DNA of 64,000 bases from Siminovitchia sp047228825 (GTDB taxonomy: Bacteria; Bacillota; Bacilli; Bacillales; Bacillaceae_C), in the NCBI RefSeq assembly GCF_047228825.1, contig NZ_JBFEGN010000002.1, positions 1-64,000 on the forward strand, given 5' to 3'. The position numbers and the translations under genes are program-made. Positions within the stretch are counted from its first letter, which is position 1. Each line of letters begins with the position of its first letter. The notes under the pieces are model-generated. The model had not been told where the DNA came from. It was given only the letters and a program-made list of their open reading frames with translations, and made no database searches. Positions 27,135-36,122 of the stretch are shown here, in pieces.

Positions 27135-28223
27135 TCAATGGGCATGGATAGAAGGAACGTTCAATTTTTTTTCCCCAGTTGGACAAGGATTGTGAATGAT
27201 GACGGCAACGTGATCTCCTGGTTCAAAACGAATCTCATTTCCGCTGTGAATGTTGATGTGGGAACCGTCCCTGATTTCTACCGAGTAATGAATTTCTTTT
27301 CCCTGGAACATCACATTTTTTACCTTCCCGGCGATTCCGTCCCCCGGCTTTTTTAATTGAAATTGTTCCGGCCGTACCGGAAAAAATCCTTGTTCTTTAA
27401 TCTCAGGGGAGACCCAATTCCCCTCCCAAATAACGGATGGATCGGCATGGGGGCTAAAATGATCGCCAAACCACGTACCTCTCATTAAATTGGCTTTTCC
27501 AACAAAGGTTGCTGTAAACAGAGTTTTTGGATTCATGTAAATCTCTTCCGGTGTTCCGATCTGCTCGATTTTGCCATCTTTCATGACGACAATTTGATCT
27601 GCCATCGCCAGTGCCTCTCCCTGGTCGTGGGTCACATAGACAACAGAGGTATTCATCTTTCGGTGGATCGTTTGAATTTCCTTTCTCAGATCCATTCGCA
27701 ATTCCGCATCCAAACTGCTTAATGGTTCATCCATCAGCAACAGGGCTGGCTGCGGAGCCAATGCGCGGGCAATGGCAACGCGTTGTTTTTGCCCGCCGGA
27801 CAATTCATTGGGCATTCTGTTTCCAAATTTATCCAATCCAGTCATCTTCAGCATTTTCAGTACCCGTTCTTTTTCCTTCTTCTTTATCTCCATGGGGGTG
27901 AATGGGTGATGCTTCAGCGGAAACCGGATTTGTTCTTTTACTTTTAAATGCGGCCAGAGAGCGAAAGATTGAAAAACCATCCCGATATTACGTTTTTCAG
28001 GGGGAATGGCCTTCTTTTGGCTTGCAACCGTCTGTCCATTCATTGTAATCGCCCCCGTTGATGGTTTTTCAAACCCTGCCAACAGTCGGAGAAGAGTCGT
28101 TTTTCCGCACCCTGAAGGCCCCAAAATGGCTGTGAAGCTTCCAGTGTCAATGGCCAGGTCAATATTGGAAAGTGCTGTTGTTTGACCGAAATGTTTGGAA
28201 ACACCTGTAATGATTGTACTCAT
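27135..28223 (-). CDS. ABC importer ATP-binding protein (FbpC/PotA-type)
   Basis: 362 residues. It contains Walker A GPSGCGKTTLLRLLAGF, Q-loop GMVFQSFALWPH, signature LSGGQKQRVAIARAL, Walker B LLLMDEPLSSLDAEL and the H-loop in VVYVTHDQGEA. A TOBE-type C-terminal domain follows (residues ~240-362). It energises the permease upstream, whose gene overlaps it by four bases. The group includes importers of iron, sulfate, polyamine and 2-aminoethylphosphonate. The operon context with SurE and a PHP enzyme points to a phosphorus compound. Confidence 0.92.
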   Translation of the reverse strand: MSTIITGVSKHFGQTTALSNIDLAIDTGSFTAILGPSGCGKTTLLRLLAGFEKPSTGAITMNGQTVASQKKAIPPEKRNIGMVFQSFALWPHLKVKEQIRFPLKHHPFTPMEIKKKEKERVLKMLKMTGLDKFGNRMPNELSGGQKQRVAIARALAPQPALLLMDEPLSSLDAELRMDLRKEIQTIHRKMNTSVVYVTHDQGEALAMADQIVVMKDGKIEQIGTPEEIYMNPKTLFTATFVGKANLMRGTWFGDHFSPHADPSVIWEGNWVSPEIKEQGFFPVRPEQFQLKKPGDGIAGKVKNVMFQGKEIHYSVEIRDGSHINIHSGNEIRFEPGDHVAVIIHNPCPTGEKKLNVPSIHAH

Positions 28224-29959
28224 TTTTGTCCTGCCTTTCGTTCGTAAATCTTTTGAAATCCCAGAAAAATAACGGCTAAAATCAACATGGTCATGATGAT
28301 GATTCCCGAAAAGGCTGTGGAGTAGGTCGTATAACCGGCCTGCTCAAAGTTAAAAATCGTCAGCCCTATCGTTTCCGATCCGCTTGACCAGAGAAGCGCA
28401 GACACAGTAAGTTCGGTTAGCGTTGTCAGCACGACCAACAAGGCGCCGCTCAATAAACCCGGCAGCAGTAGAGGCAGCATGATCTTTCGCCATTTTACAA
28501 TTGTTCCGGCTCCGGAACTATGAGCCGCTTCCTCCATGGACGGGGCGATTTGGGACATGGCCGTCATGCTTCCACGGACTTGTAAAATCAAAAACCTTGT
28601 CACATATGCCATAAATAGGATCCAAATGCTTCCATATATGCCGGGATTCCAGCCGGGAACGGGCTCCATCCACGTTAAAATCATCGCCAGCGCCAATACC
28701 ATTCCCGGCAATGCGTACGGCAACCCTACAGCCAACTCCATAAATCTACCCGCCGCCGTATTTTTCCGAACCCGATAATAAGCAATGGCGGTACCTGCCA
28801 CTAAACAGATCATCCCTGTTCCAATCGCCAGCTTTAAACTGTTAAAAATGGCTCCCTGTACTTTTTCATCTTCAAGCAGTACAAAGCGGTAGTGATCCCA
28901 TGTCAGATTTTCCAGGGAAAATGGGAGGCCGTACGCGCGAATCAAGGAAGAAGCAAGCATCGAGATGATCGGAACAACGCCGATGAAAAACAGAAAACCC
29001 CAAAGTACGGCCTCAACCGCTGTACGATAACGTCCCAGCGAAAAACGGGGTTTCACATCTATGTCGCTGTTTTCATTTTCTTTGGATCTTTTGAGCAAAA
29101 ACCACTGCAATAACGTTCCCATTAAGGCAACGGCTCCCAATAAGACCGAAAATGTGGCTGCTCTGGCAAAGGCGGTTGGCCCGTATCCGGCAATTTCCTG
29201 ATAAATGGCGGTACTTAATACGGTAATATTGGCAGGAATGCCCAAAAATGCGGGGATCCCAAAATTATCGAGATTGGCCAGAAAGGCAAGCAGCCCTCCT
29301 CCGGCAATTCCCGGAAGCGCAAGCGGCAAAGTAACTTTTTGAAATGCAGTCCAGCGGCTCCCGCCGGATGAACGGACGGCCCATTCGAGTTCCCGGGGAA
29401 TTCTCCTTAATATGCTTGTCGTCAACAAAAAAACAAGCGGATAATGAGACAGTCCCAAAATGAGGATGATCCCCGTGTGGCTATATAGATTGAGCGGTTC
29501 CAAATTTCCGGGAAGAAAGTCGAGCAAATGTGCAGCCATCCCGTTTTTGCTGAAAAACCGGGTCCAGGACAGGGTGACGATATAGGATGGAACGATAAAA
29601 GGCAACATAATCATGACATGCAGCCATTTTTTTGCCCGGACATCACTGTATGCGATCAGCCAGGCGAAGGATACGCCCAGCCATAAGGCAATGATGGTCG
29701 ATCCTAGTACGATCATGGCAGTGTTCGTTAAGATTTTCCAAGTTTTTGGCTCCTGCAAAACAGCGGCATAGTTGGAAAGCGCGTAGCCGCCGTCAGTGGA
29801 AAAGCTCAAAGCAATCAGGCGAATGACAGGCCATAGGAAAAGGAAAAAAATCAGGATAAGGCCAATCGCCAACCATGTACGTTTCATGATTTGTTTCGAT
29901 ACAAAGGAGAAGGAAGATTTCTCTGTGGAGAACCTTCCTTTCAAGAGTTGTTCAGCCAA
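28220..29959 (-). CDS. ABC importer permease, fused two-unit type (FbpB-like)
   Basis: 579 residues with about 12 membrane segments in two repeated permease halves. Each half carries an EAA loop (RSSGGSRWTAFQKVTLPLALPG, and AAHSSGAGTIVKWRKIMLPLLLPG). Such fused permeases serve iron(III), AEP and related importers. A TTG at 29959, 9 bases after GGAGG, is the best start. The stop overlaps the ATPase gene and the binding-protein gene ends 12 bases upstream. Confidence 0.9.
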   Translation of the reverse strand: MAEQLLKGRFSTEKSSFSFVSKQIMKRTWLAIGLILIFFLFLWPVIRLIALSFSTDGGYALSNYAAVLQEPKTWKILTNTAMIVLGSTIIALWLGVSFAWLIAYSDVRAKKWLHVMIMLPFIVPSYIVTLSWTRFFSKNGMAAHLLDFLPGNLEPLNLYSHTGIILILGLSHYPLVFLLTTSILRRIPRELEWAVRSSGGSRWTAFQKVTLPLALPGIAGGGLLAFLANLDNFGIPAFLGIPANITVLSTAIYQEIAGYGPTAFARAATFSVLLGAVALMGTLLQWFLLKRSKENENSDIDVKPRFSLGRYRTAVEAVLWGFLFFIGVVPIISMLASSLIRAYGLPFSLENLTWDHYRFVLLEDEKVQGAIFNSLKLAIGTGMICLVAGTAIAYYRVRKNTAAGRFMELAVGLPYALPGMVLALAMILTWMEPVPGWNPGIYGSIWILFMAYVTRFLILQVRGSMTAMSQIAPSMEEAAHSSGAGTIVKWRKIMLPLLLPGLLSGALLVVLTTLTELTVSALLWSSGSETIGLTIFNFEQAGYTTYSTAFSGIIIMTMLILAVIFLGFQKIYERKAGQK

Positions 29960-29971
29960 TTTTTCAGCCTC

Positions 29972-31027
29972 CTACTCTCCCAAAATCTCGCTGAAAGTTT
30001 GTTTGTCTTCTTCGCGGGTTTTTAAGAGCTCTTTTACATCATGAGAGATCACCTTCAAGTCCGAAATGGACTTTAATCCTTCGGGCGCTTTGACACCTTC
30101 GCGAATGGGGGCATATCCCAGCTCCGCGGAGAGCGCTTGGCCTTTCTCCGACAAAACAAAGTCCACAAAAGCCTTTGCCGCATCTGGATTGTCCGTATTT
30201 TTCATAATGCCGATCGGTTCGGTAATAACCGGGACCCCTTCTTCGGGGTAAACAATGTCAACAGGGGAGCCTTCTTGTTTCGCGCGGGCGACAAGGTAGT
30301 CGACAACCATTCCATACGCTTTTTCTCCGCCGGCAACGGCTTGCAATACAGCACCATTTCCCTGCACAATCGTCATGTCATTATCATGCAGTTTTTCAAA
30401 GAATTTCCAGCCAAAATGCTCCTGGCGGGAAAAAACGCCTGTGTTATAAGCAGCGGCCCCGGAATAAAGCGGGCTGGGCATCAGCGCTTTTCCTTTTGCA
30501 TCTTTTTCCGTTAACACGTTCCATGAAGCCGGCATCTGGTCCACTTCATTCGTATTGACCGCCAGCACGGTTGCCATCACTTTTGTGCCTGTATACATGT
30601 GGTCTTGATCAACAAATTCTTTTGGGATGTTGTTGCTTTCATGTGACTCGTATGAAAGCAAAAGGCCGTCTTCCTTTAACGTTTCGAATGTAACGGCATC
30701 CGCTGCCAATAAAACATCTGCCTGAATGTCTCCGGCTTTATGCTCTGCGGCAATTTTGCTCATGACCTCTTCCGTTCCCGAACGGAAAACATCTACTTCC
30801 ACATCGGGATATACCTTGTTGAATTCCTTCACAAGCTCCGCCGCGTCACTGTCCGGCTGGGAGGTGTAAAATTGAATTTTTCCCGAAACCTCACTTTCCA
30901 TTGCATCTGCACTGTTTGACGGGCTTTTGGAAGAGTGGTCCTGGGTCGTTGCGGATGATCCGCCTCCGCCGCAAGCGGCTAATGAAAGCACGGATGAAGC
31001 CAGAACAGCATAAACAAATCGGTTCAT
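29972..31027 (-). CDS. ABC importer substrate-binding lipoprotein (family of Fe3+/AEP binders)
   Basis: 351 residues from the ATG at 31027, after AGGAGG. The lipobox LSLAACGG anchors it outside. The mature part is a type II periplasmic-binding fold: IQFYTSQPDSDAAELVKEFN, VDVFRSGTEEVMSKIAAE, GNGAVLQAVAGGEKAYGMVVDYLVARA and PIGIMKNTDNPDAAKAFVDF. Iron binders of this family use a pair of adjacent tyrosines near the C-terminus. I see no such pair in the corresponding region, which argues against ferric ion and fits an organophosphate or phosphonate. It overlaps the surE gene by four bases. Confidence 0.85.
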   Translation of the reverse strand: MNRFVYAVLASSVLSLAACGGGGSSATTQDHSSKSPSNSADAMESEVSGKIQFYTSQPDSDAAELVKEFNKVYPDVEVDVFRSGTEEVMSKIAAEHKAGDIQADVLLAADAVTFETLKEDGLLLSYESHESNNIPKEFVDQDHMYTGTKVMATVLAVNTNEVDQMPASWNVLTEKDAKGKALMPSPLYSGAAAYNTGVFSRQEHFGWKFFEKLHDNDMTIVQGNGAVLQAVAGGEKAYGMVVDYLVARAKQEGSPVDIVYPEEGVPVITEPIGIMKNTDNPDAAKAFVDFVLSEKGQALSAELGYAPIREGVKAPEGLKSISDLKVISHDVKELLKTREEDKQTFSEILGE

Positions 31028-31827
31028 GAGTAGAATTCCTCCTGTTGAATTTTGCTCTTCGATTGTTTGAACCATTTTTCAAACTTTCGAATGTGTTTCA
31101 TATGACAAGCTTTTCCTTCAAGGGGTGTAACAGTGATATAGCCTTCTTTTAACGCTGCAAAGTCCCCTTCTTTCGCAAAATCAGCCAGATGAAAAAGATT
31201 GTCTTTTAACCAGTAATAAACATGGCCGTACGGATCATTCAGGCCCACATAGCTATACCGATTTACAGACAGATCAAGCGGAACAACGCGGACTCCTCTG
31301 CACGCTTCCTTTCCGATATAAGGCACGTTGATATTGACAAATACGCCTTTTGGGATTTGGTTGGCCAATAATGTTTCCAATACTTCGTACAATAGCCTTT
31401 TCGGATATTGAAAGTTTATGTTTTGGCTGCTTAAGCGATCCAATGATACGGCAATGGATGGAATGCCGTACAACGCAGCTTCTGATGCAGCGGCCATCGT
31501 TCCTGAATAGTACACATCCCTCCCCAGATTCGGTCCGGGGTTGATTCCGGATACGACAAAATCGGGCGGCTCCTTGATTAAAATGTCTAAACCGAGTTTG
31601 ACACAGTCGGCCGGCGTTCCATTGACGGCCCATGCAGGGACATTTGGTCCAAACAGCGACATTTTGGCCGCCTTTATCGGCTGCCTTAAAGTAATGGCAT
31701 GGCTGACGGCACTGTTTTCTTGATCCGGGCAGATGACATGAACTTCCCCAAAGTGCAGAAGAACTTCAACGAGAGCCTCCAGGCCAGGCGCAAAGATGCC
31801 GTCATCATTCGTTACTAAAAACTTCAA
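31024..31827 (-). CDS. surE: SurE-type 5'(3')-nucleotidase / polyphosphatase
   Basis: About 267 residues from a TTG at 31827, after GAAGGAGATGAAGGT. Active-site motifs are complete: LVTNDDGIFAPGLEAL (metal-binding Asp-Asp), the asparagine in DQENSAVSH, GTPADCVKLG, and SGINPGPNLGRDVYYSGTMAAASEA. The family removes phosphate from nucleoside monophosphates and short polyphosphate. It is encoded between a TIM-barrel epimerase and an ABC importer, with 4-base overlaps on both sides. In Bacillus surE is not usually part of a transporter operon, so this version probably serves the imported substrate. Confidence 0.93.
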   Translation of the reverse strand: MKFLVTNDDGIFAPGLEALVEVLLHFGEVHVICPDQENSAVSHAITLRQPIKAAKMSLFGPNVPAWAVNGTPADCVKLGLDILIKEPPDFVVSGINPGPNLGRDVYYSGTMAAASEAALYGIPSIAVSLDRLSSQNINFQYPKRLLYEVLETLLANQIPKGVFVNINVPYIGKEACRGVRVVPLDLSVNRYSYVGLNDPYGHVYYWLKDNLFHLADFAKEGDFAALKEGYITVTPLEGKACHMKHIRKFEKWFKQSKSKIQQEEFYS

Positions 31828-32618
31828 ACCTTCATCTCCTTCATTGTTTCGTAGCATGTCTCTAAATAAGAAAGGTGCTTCCGAAGCATCGAAACATTTT
31901 CACTCGTGTCATATCCCTCCAAAACCGTTATGAAATCTTTTTTCATGATTTGTTCCAGGAATCGTTTCAGTTTTATTTCCCCTTCCCCGAGTGGAACATG
32001 ATATTGTGTTGCTGTTGAGTCACTCAAATGAATTTTATTTACACGGTGCAGCGTGGCGAAAACCTGAATGACATCTTTGTCAAGTGAAATATGGGCCGCA
32101 TCAAACGTGGTTTGAATGGCCTCGGACCGGTGATCGACTAACCGGTTTAACGCATCGGCTGTCGTGATAAATTCTTTGTTGATTTCTTCCATTAATTCAA
32201 TGGATAAAGTGATTCCATAGTCGTTGGCCACTTCCTCCAATTGATCAAGGCTCTGATTCAGCACTTCCTCATGCCACGGGGTCCATTCATTGGACAATGT
32301 TCTTCGCCCGGGATGGATCGTTACGTCTGTTGCTTGAATGGCAGCTGCAAAGTCTATGGAGCGATAAATTTCTTCAAGGGATTTCCTTCGGGTCCTTTCA
32401 TTTAGTGAACATATGTTTAAATCCCAGCTTGCTGCATGGACCGTTACGCCCAACCCGTAATGTCTGGACACTTGGACAATCTCCCGCGTACTCATATGGC
32501 AAAACCAAGCCTGCTCTGCCCATAATTCGATGCCGTCCAGTTTGAATTTATTGGCCAGTTGTCCTATTTCTCGGATTCCCTTTCCCCACATTAATGTGGA
32601 TGAGGCATATAACTTCAA
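31824..32618 (-). CDS. Sugar phosphate isomerase/epimerase-like TIM barrel (AP endonuclease 2 fold)
   Basis: About 264 residues from a TTG at 32618, 7 bases after AAGGAGG. The sequence fits the xylose-isomerase-like TIM barrel: KLDGIELWAEQAW, VTVHAASWDLNI, VTIHPGR, LSIELMEE (metal glutamate), TFDAAHIS and KIHLSDS. Metal-binding Glu, Asp and His residues appear at the usual strand ends. The substrate is unknown. Overlaps of four bases with both neighbours make it part of a tightly coupled set with the PHP enzyme and SurE. Confidence 0.8.
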   Translation of the reverse strand: MKLYASSTLMWGKGIREIGQLANKFKLDGIELWAEQAWFCHMSTREIVQVSRHYGLGVTVHAASWDLNICSLNERTRRKSLEEIYRSIDFAAAIQATDVTIHPGRRTLSNEWTPWHEEVLNQSLDQLEEVANDYGITLSIELMEEINKEFITTADALNRLVDHRSEAIQTTFDAAHISLDKDVIQVFATLHRVNKIHLSDSTATQYHVPLGEGEIKLKRFLEQIMKKDFITVLEGYDTSENVSMLRKHLSYLETCYETMKEMKV

Positions 32619-33448
32619 TGCACTCCCTCCTTGCTGCAAAGTTCTTTCAGCCAGCCCAGCACTTCTTTCCGGTTACAATGAACGGAGCCAATCGGGTACG
32701 GACTTCTCGATCCTGGGCCATGGAAGTCGCTTCCGACACTTTTTAACAGCTTGTATTTGTCGGCCATATGACTCCAATACAATGTAGTCATTTGTTTATG
32801 TCTCGAATAGTAAACTTCGATTCCATCCAGCCCTCCATCCACTAATGTTTTCAAGGACCACTCCCACGTATATTCTCCCGGGTGCGCTAAAAAAGCCTTT
32901 CCGCCGGCATGGTGAATAAGATCAATTGCTTCCGTTGCCGAAAGTCCTTCCCGTTCAACAAAGGCCGGCGCCTCTTTTTTAAGCAGAGCTTGAAAAGCGT
33001 GCTCTTGATCAACGAAGTAGCCCTGGGCCACAAGTTCATCTGCAATATGTGTCCGGACAATGACTTTTTCTCCTGCGCGTCTCCAACATGCTTCCCAGTC
33101 AACCATAAACCCGAGCTCCTGCAGCTTGGCCACGATTTTCTTGCTCCAAATAATCCTTTCCTGCTGCCGCCAATGAATATACTCTTTCAAACTCTTATTT
33201 TCATAATCGAACCCATAGCCTAATAGATGCAGCTCTCCTTGATTGCCGTCTGTATTTAACTCGATTCCCGGGATAACAGTCACTCCCTTGTCCGCGGCGG
33301 TTTCCCGGATTTCCTTTGAACCTGCAATTTCATCATGATCCGTAATCGCCATGACGGATACATCGCGGAAGCCGGCTTCTTTTACCAATGTTAGAGGCGT
33401 CCACTCACCATCCGAATGTGTACTGTGCATATGCAAATCGATTTTCAT
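32615..33448 (-). CDS. PHP-domain phosphoesterase
   Basis: 277 residues. It begins with the PHP metal-site motifs KIDLHMHSTHSDGEWTP and AITDHDEIAGSKE, then IPGIELNTD, HILGYG-like ELHLLGYGF, AFLAHPGEY and a final GSDFHGP. This is the pattern of trinuclear-metal PHP phosphoesterases. Relatives dephosphorylate nucleoside 3',5'-bisphosphates (RNase AM type) or open cyclic phosphodiesters. GGAGGGAG precedes the ATG. It is the first gene of a six-gene operon with an epimerase, SurE and an ABC importer, behind a candidate Pho box. Confidence 0.9.
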   Translation of the reverse strand: MKIDLHMHSTHSDGEWTPLTLVKEAGFRDVSVMAITDHDEIAGSKEIRETAADKGVTVIPGIELNTDGNQGELHLLGYGFDYENKSLKEYIHWRQQERIIWSKKIVAKLQELGFMVDWEACWRRAGEKVIVRTHIADELVAQGYFVDQEHAFQALLKKEAPAFVEREGLSATEAIDLIHHAGGKAFLAHPGEYTWEWSLKTLVDGGLDGIEVYYSRHKQMTTLYWSHMADKYKLLKSVGSDFHGPGSRSPYPIGSVHCNRKEVLGWLKELCSKEGVH

Positions 33449-33511
33449 GATTCTCCCTCCGTTTCTTGAAATATTTTCATCTATAACAATAGCGGAGCAA
33501 CATCAATCCCG

Positions 33512-33550
33512 TATGAGCATTCATTAAGTGAATGGTAAAGTTATTGTAAA
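33512..33550 (-). promoter_or_regulatory. Pho-box-like direct repeats upstream of the PHP/SurE/ABC operon
   Basis: On the minus strand four hexamers recur every 11 bases: TTTACA, TTTACC, CTTAAT, CTCATA. The first two match the PhoP consensus TT(A/T/C)ACA fully or with one mismatch; the others are weak. The block ends about 64 bases before the first start codon. Confidence 0.45.
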
Positions 33551-33653
33551 TGCGGACGTCGCTTTCATTTGCGCTTTTGTTTTGAAAAATAGGGGAAAAG
33601 CCCAGGCAGCCCAGGGAAATTTCAGGAGATCCTACATAGGGAGATATGAATCA

Positions 33654-33681
33654 TTTGTAAATTTTTAACACGCAGTTTACA
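33654..33681 (+). promoter_or_regulatory. Second Pho-box-like repeat, plus strand
   Basis: TTTGTA, TTAACA and TTTACA start at 33654, 33665 and 33676, again 11 bases apart; the last two are perfect PhoP half-sites. It points toward pdxK, 170 bases ahead, or could act with the other box in the divergent region 33449-33853. No other gene fits in that gap. Confidence 0.4.
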
Positions 33682-33853
33682 TTTTGAAAGGAACAGGTTT
33701 TTACAAACCATTTTTTCATCAAGAGTCCCGCAAAAGAAATATAAAATGTTTCTTGGTAAAATGAGATGGGGAATTCATATACGGTCATTTTGATGGGAAC
33801 GGTGAACCTGGCTAGGTCCGGCTGAAAAATATCAAAGGAAAGGAATGGGTGAC

Positions 33854-34678
33854 ATGAGTATACATAGAGCATTATCCATTGCAGGTTCAGCAGCAAGAGG
33901 AGGGGCGGGGATTCAAGCGGATTTAAAAACATTCCAGGAGCTTGATGTGTTCGGAATGAGCGCCATTACGGCCATTGTGGCCAATCATCCAAGGACGGAT
34001 CAGGGGATTTTTCCTTTGCCGCTCGATGCAATAGAAGCCCAGATATATACAGCCCTTAGGGATATTGGGGCTGATGCGATCAAAGTGGGCATGCTGTTTA
34101 CGAAAGAAAATATTGAAAAGGTGTCACAATGGATAAAGGAGTCCGGTGTGTCCAATATTGTGGTTGATCCAGTCATGATTGGGAAAATGGGTTCCCCTTT
34201 ATTAAAAGACGAAGCGATCATGGCGCTGAAAGAGAAGCTCATCCCACTGGCTGCGATTATTACGCCCAATATGCCGGAAGCTGCCAGACTGCTCGAAAGG
34301 GACGAACTGAAAACAGTCGAGGATTTAAAAACATCAGCGAAATCCCTGGCTGAGCTGGGTCCGAAATACGTGCTTGTCAAGGGAGGGCGCTTGGAAGGTC
34401 CCGCCATCGATGTGTTATTTGACGGGGAAAAATATTATGTACTGGAGGCTCCGCGAATTGACACGATCCATACGAATGGTGCGGGCTGCAGTTATTCCGC
34501 GGCGATTGCAGCCGAACTGGCAAAAGGCAAAAAGGTTCCCGAAGCGGTAGAGGAAGCAAAAAAATTTATTACCGCCGCCATCCGCCATTCAATCAAATTC
34601 AAGCGGGGCGTTGGTCCAACGTATCACGCCGCCTATCATAAATACGGGGAAAAAGGGGTAAAAGTAACGGTGGAATAA
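33854..34678 (+). CDS. pdxK: Pyridoxine/hydroxymethylpyrimidine kinase (PdxK/ThiD-like)
   Basis: About 274 residues from the ATG at 33854; an ATG at 33845 is also possible, since AAAGGAAAGGA serves either. Ribokinase-fold motifs are IAGS-A-ARGGAGIQADLKTFQEL, VVDPVMIGKMGSPLL, TPNMPEAARLL, VLVKGG and THTNGAGCSYSAAIA with the anion-hole GAGC and the catalytic Asp position carried in TIHTNGAGC. The family phosphorylates B6 vitamers. B. subtilis PdxK begins MSMHKALTIAGSD; here the usual Asp after GS is Ala. It faces away from the PHP operon and converges on doxX. Confidence 0.85.
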   Translation: MSIHRALSIAGSAARGGAGIQADLKTFQELDVFGMSAITAIVANHPRTDQGIFPLPLDAIEAQIYTALRDIGADAIKVGMLFTKENIEKVSQWIKESGVSNIVVDPVMIGKMGSPLLKDEAIMALKEKLIPLAAIITPNMPEAARLLERDELKTVEDLKTSAKSLAELGPKYVLVKGGRLEGPAIDVLFDGEKYYVLEAPRIDTIHTNGAGCSYSAAIAAELAKGKKVPEAVEEAKKFITAAIRHSIKFKRGVGPTYHAAYHKYGEKGVKVTVE

Positions 34679-34681
34679 ATT

Positions 34682-35017
34682 TCACTCAAAGTATAGGTAA
34701 GTCAGGAGCACAAGCATCACGATGTCCAGCCTTGCGTTAAAAGCAAACTGTATAAAACCATCATCCAAGGCAGGCAGTTTTGTTAAAATAATCGCGCCGA
34801 TCATAATGCCGATTAACGGAAATGCCGCTTTTTGGACCCATTTTTTCAGGATGATCAATAAGCCGCAAGTGATTTCAATAACGGCAACCGCGGTCATGAA
34901 TTGCAGCGGAAAAGGCAGATTCAGGCCACTAAATGTTTCAGCCAATTCAGGATTGATGAATTTCATGATTCCGGAAGTGATAAACACATAACCGACTAAA
35001 TATCGAACGATCGTCAA
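34682..35017 (-). CDS. DoxX-family membrane protein
   Basis: 111 residues with four membrane segments. The DoxX pattern is clear: VRYLVGYVFITSGIMKFINPE, then FMTAVAVIEITCGLLIIL and the closing ARLDIVMLVLLTYLYFE. A TTG at 35017 after GGGGGG is the likely start. Members are small integral proteins of uncertain role, some linked to thiol or oxidative stress. Its stop is 3 bases from that of pdxK, so the two converge. Confidence 0.8.
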   Translation of the reverse strand: MTIVRYLVGYVFITSGIMKFINPELAETFSGLNLPFPLQFMTAVAVIEITCGLLIILKKWVQKAAFPLIGIMIGAIILTKLPALDDGFIQFAFNARLDIVMLVLLTYLYFE

Positions 35018-35195
35018 AGCCTATCCCCCCCAAAAAGAGCTCGTCTGTTTATATACATATGGAAATTTTGACTGCAAATGAGCATTTTTTTAAAAAACCA
35101 TTTTTTTTTGCTTGCGGCCAGGATGTCTCATTGTTACCCTTGTCAGCGCATCTGCATAAACTAATACAATACAGCAGCGTCAAGGGGGTGGAAAA

Positions 35196-35936
35196 GTGGC
35201 TATATACTATAACGATGAGGAATATCCCTATATTTTTAAAAATAAAGAGGAGATTGACGAGCCGAACCAATCTATTGCCAAATACGATTATTGGTCCGAT
35301 CTTGTTGAAGAACAAAAGCGGGTGCACTCCGAAATCAATGAATCACTACATGGGCTGCATGATAAGGTACATCGGCAAGAACATGACCAACAACAACGTT
35401 GGAAAAAGATTTATTATAGATTAAATGAACAGCGGAAATATAACGATAAGCAGAATGAATTCGAGAATTATGCAAAAAGCAGGCTGGAGAACATTGAAAG
35501 CAAAAACGAGCGTCTTCAGGCAATGCTGAATGAGGAAAGCCAATTTAAGCAGGTAATGATGGAAAAATTGCACAGCCTTCAAAAAACTCATCAAGAAATT
35601 GAAAACCGCTTGGAAAAGCAGGAAGCAATAAACGAACATTTTTTATCCAGTTTGCACGAACAGCATGAGCTCCAGAAGGAAATGGCGGACCAGATTTCCA
35701 AGCTGGAAGCAAATCATCAAGAGGTCATTGAAAGGCTCGACAGCCAAGAAGCATTAACGGAAAAAGTGTTGAGACAAGTGACAAATCTTCGATCGATCTT
35801 ATTTGAAAGGGCCGGCCACTTGGCAGATAAAATCGAAAACAGCTATAAGCTGACCTCTTCATATATATATAAATTGATGACTGGCCAAGTTTTCTTGGTC
35901 GAGCAAAAAGAGAAGCAAAAAAAGGATACAGACTAG
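35196..35936 (+). CDS. Long coiled-coil cytoplasmic protein of unknown function
   Basis: 246 residues from a GTG at 35196, after AAGGGGGTGG. No known domain is recognised. A short Tyr-rich N-terminus (IYYNDEEYPYIF) is followed by a nearly continuous amphipathic helix from about residue 35 to 205, rich in Glu, Gln, Lys and heptad Leu. A short end region has SSYIYKLMTGQVFLV. There is no signal peptide. It may be a structural or spore-related scaffold, which is speculation. A strong terminator follows. Confidence 0.7.
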   Translation: MAIYYNDEEYPYIFKNKEEIDEPNQSIAKYDYWSDLVEEQKRVHSEINESLHGLHDKVHRQEHDQQQRWKKIYYRLNEQRKYNDKQNEFENYAKSRLENIESKNERLQAMLNEESQFKQVMMEKLHSLQKTHQEIENRLEKQEAINEHFLSSLHEQHELQKEMADQISKLEANHQEVIERLDSQEALTEKVLRQVTNLRSILFERAGHLADKIENSYKLTSSYIYKLMTGQVFLVEQKEKQKKDTD

Positions 35937-35938
35937 GC

Positions 35939-35984
35939 AATTCCCGAATGCAAGCCAAAATGGCTGGTGTTCGGGAATTTTTTT
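35939..35984 (+). terminator. Terminator after the coiled-coil gene
   Basis: AATTCCCGAA (35939-35948) pairs with TTCGGGAATT (35970-35979), with an inner AGCCA/TGGCT stem, followed by seven T residues. Confidence 0.85.
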
Positions 35985-36122
35985 GCAGTTGTTCTGTTGA
36001 AAACCGGAAATGTGATCCGGAACCGTCGGGAATACGATCCAGGACTGTCAAAAAAGCTCATGATCCGCGAACAATGGGGCATGCTAAAGGAAGATTATTT
36101 TACCAATAGGGAGGAATTTTTC

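Noticed and set aside
29972..31027. Reading the binding protein as a ferric iron binder because of its FbpA-like family
   Set aside because: I do not see the adjacent tyrosines typical of iron binders, and the operon holds two phosphatases. Kept only as an alternative.
35388..35402. ACAACAACGTTGG, resembling the LacI-type operator
   Set aside because: It is a half match inside the coding region of the coiled-coil protein and lacks the second arm, so it is probably chance.
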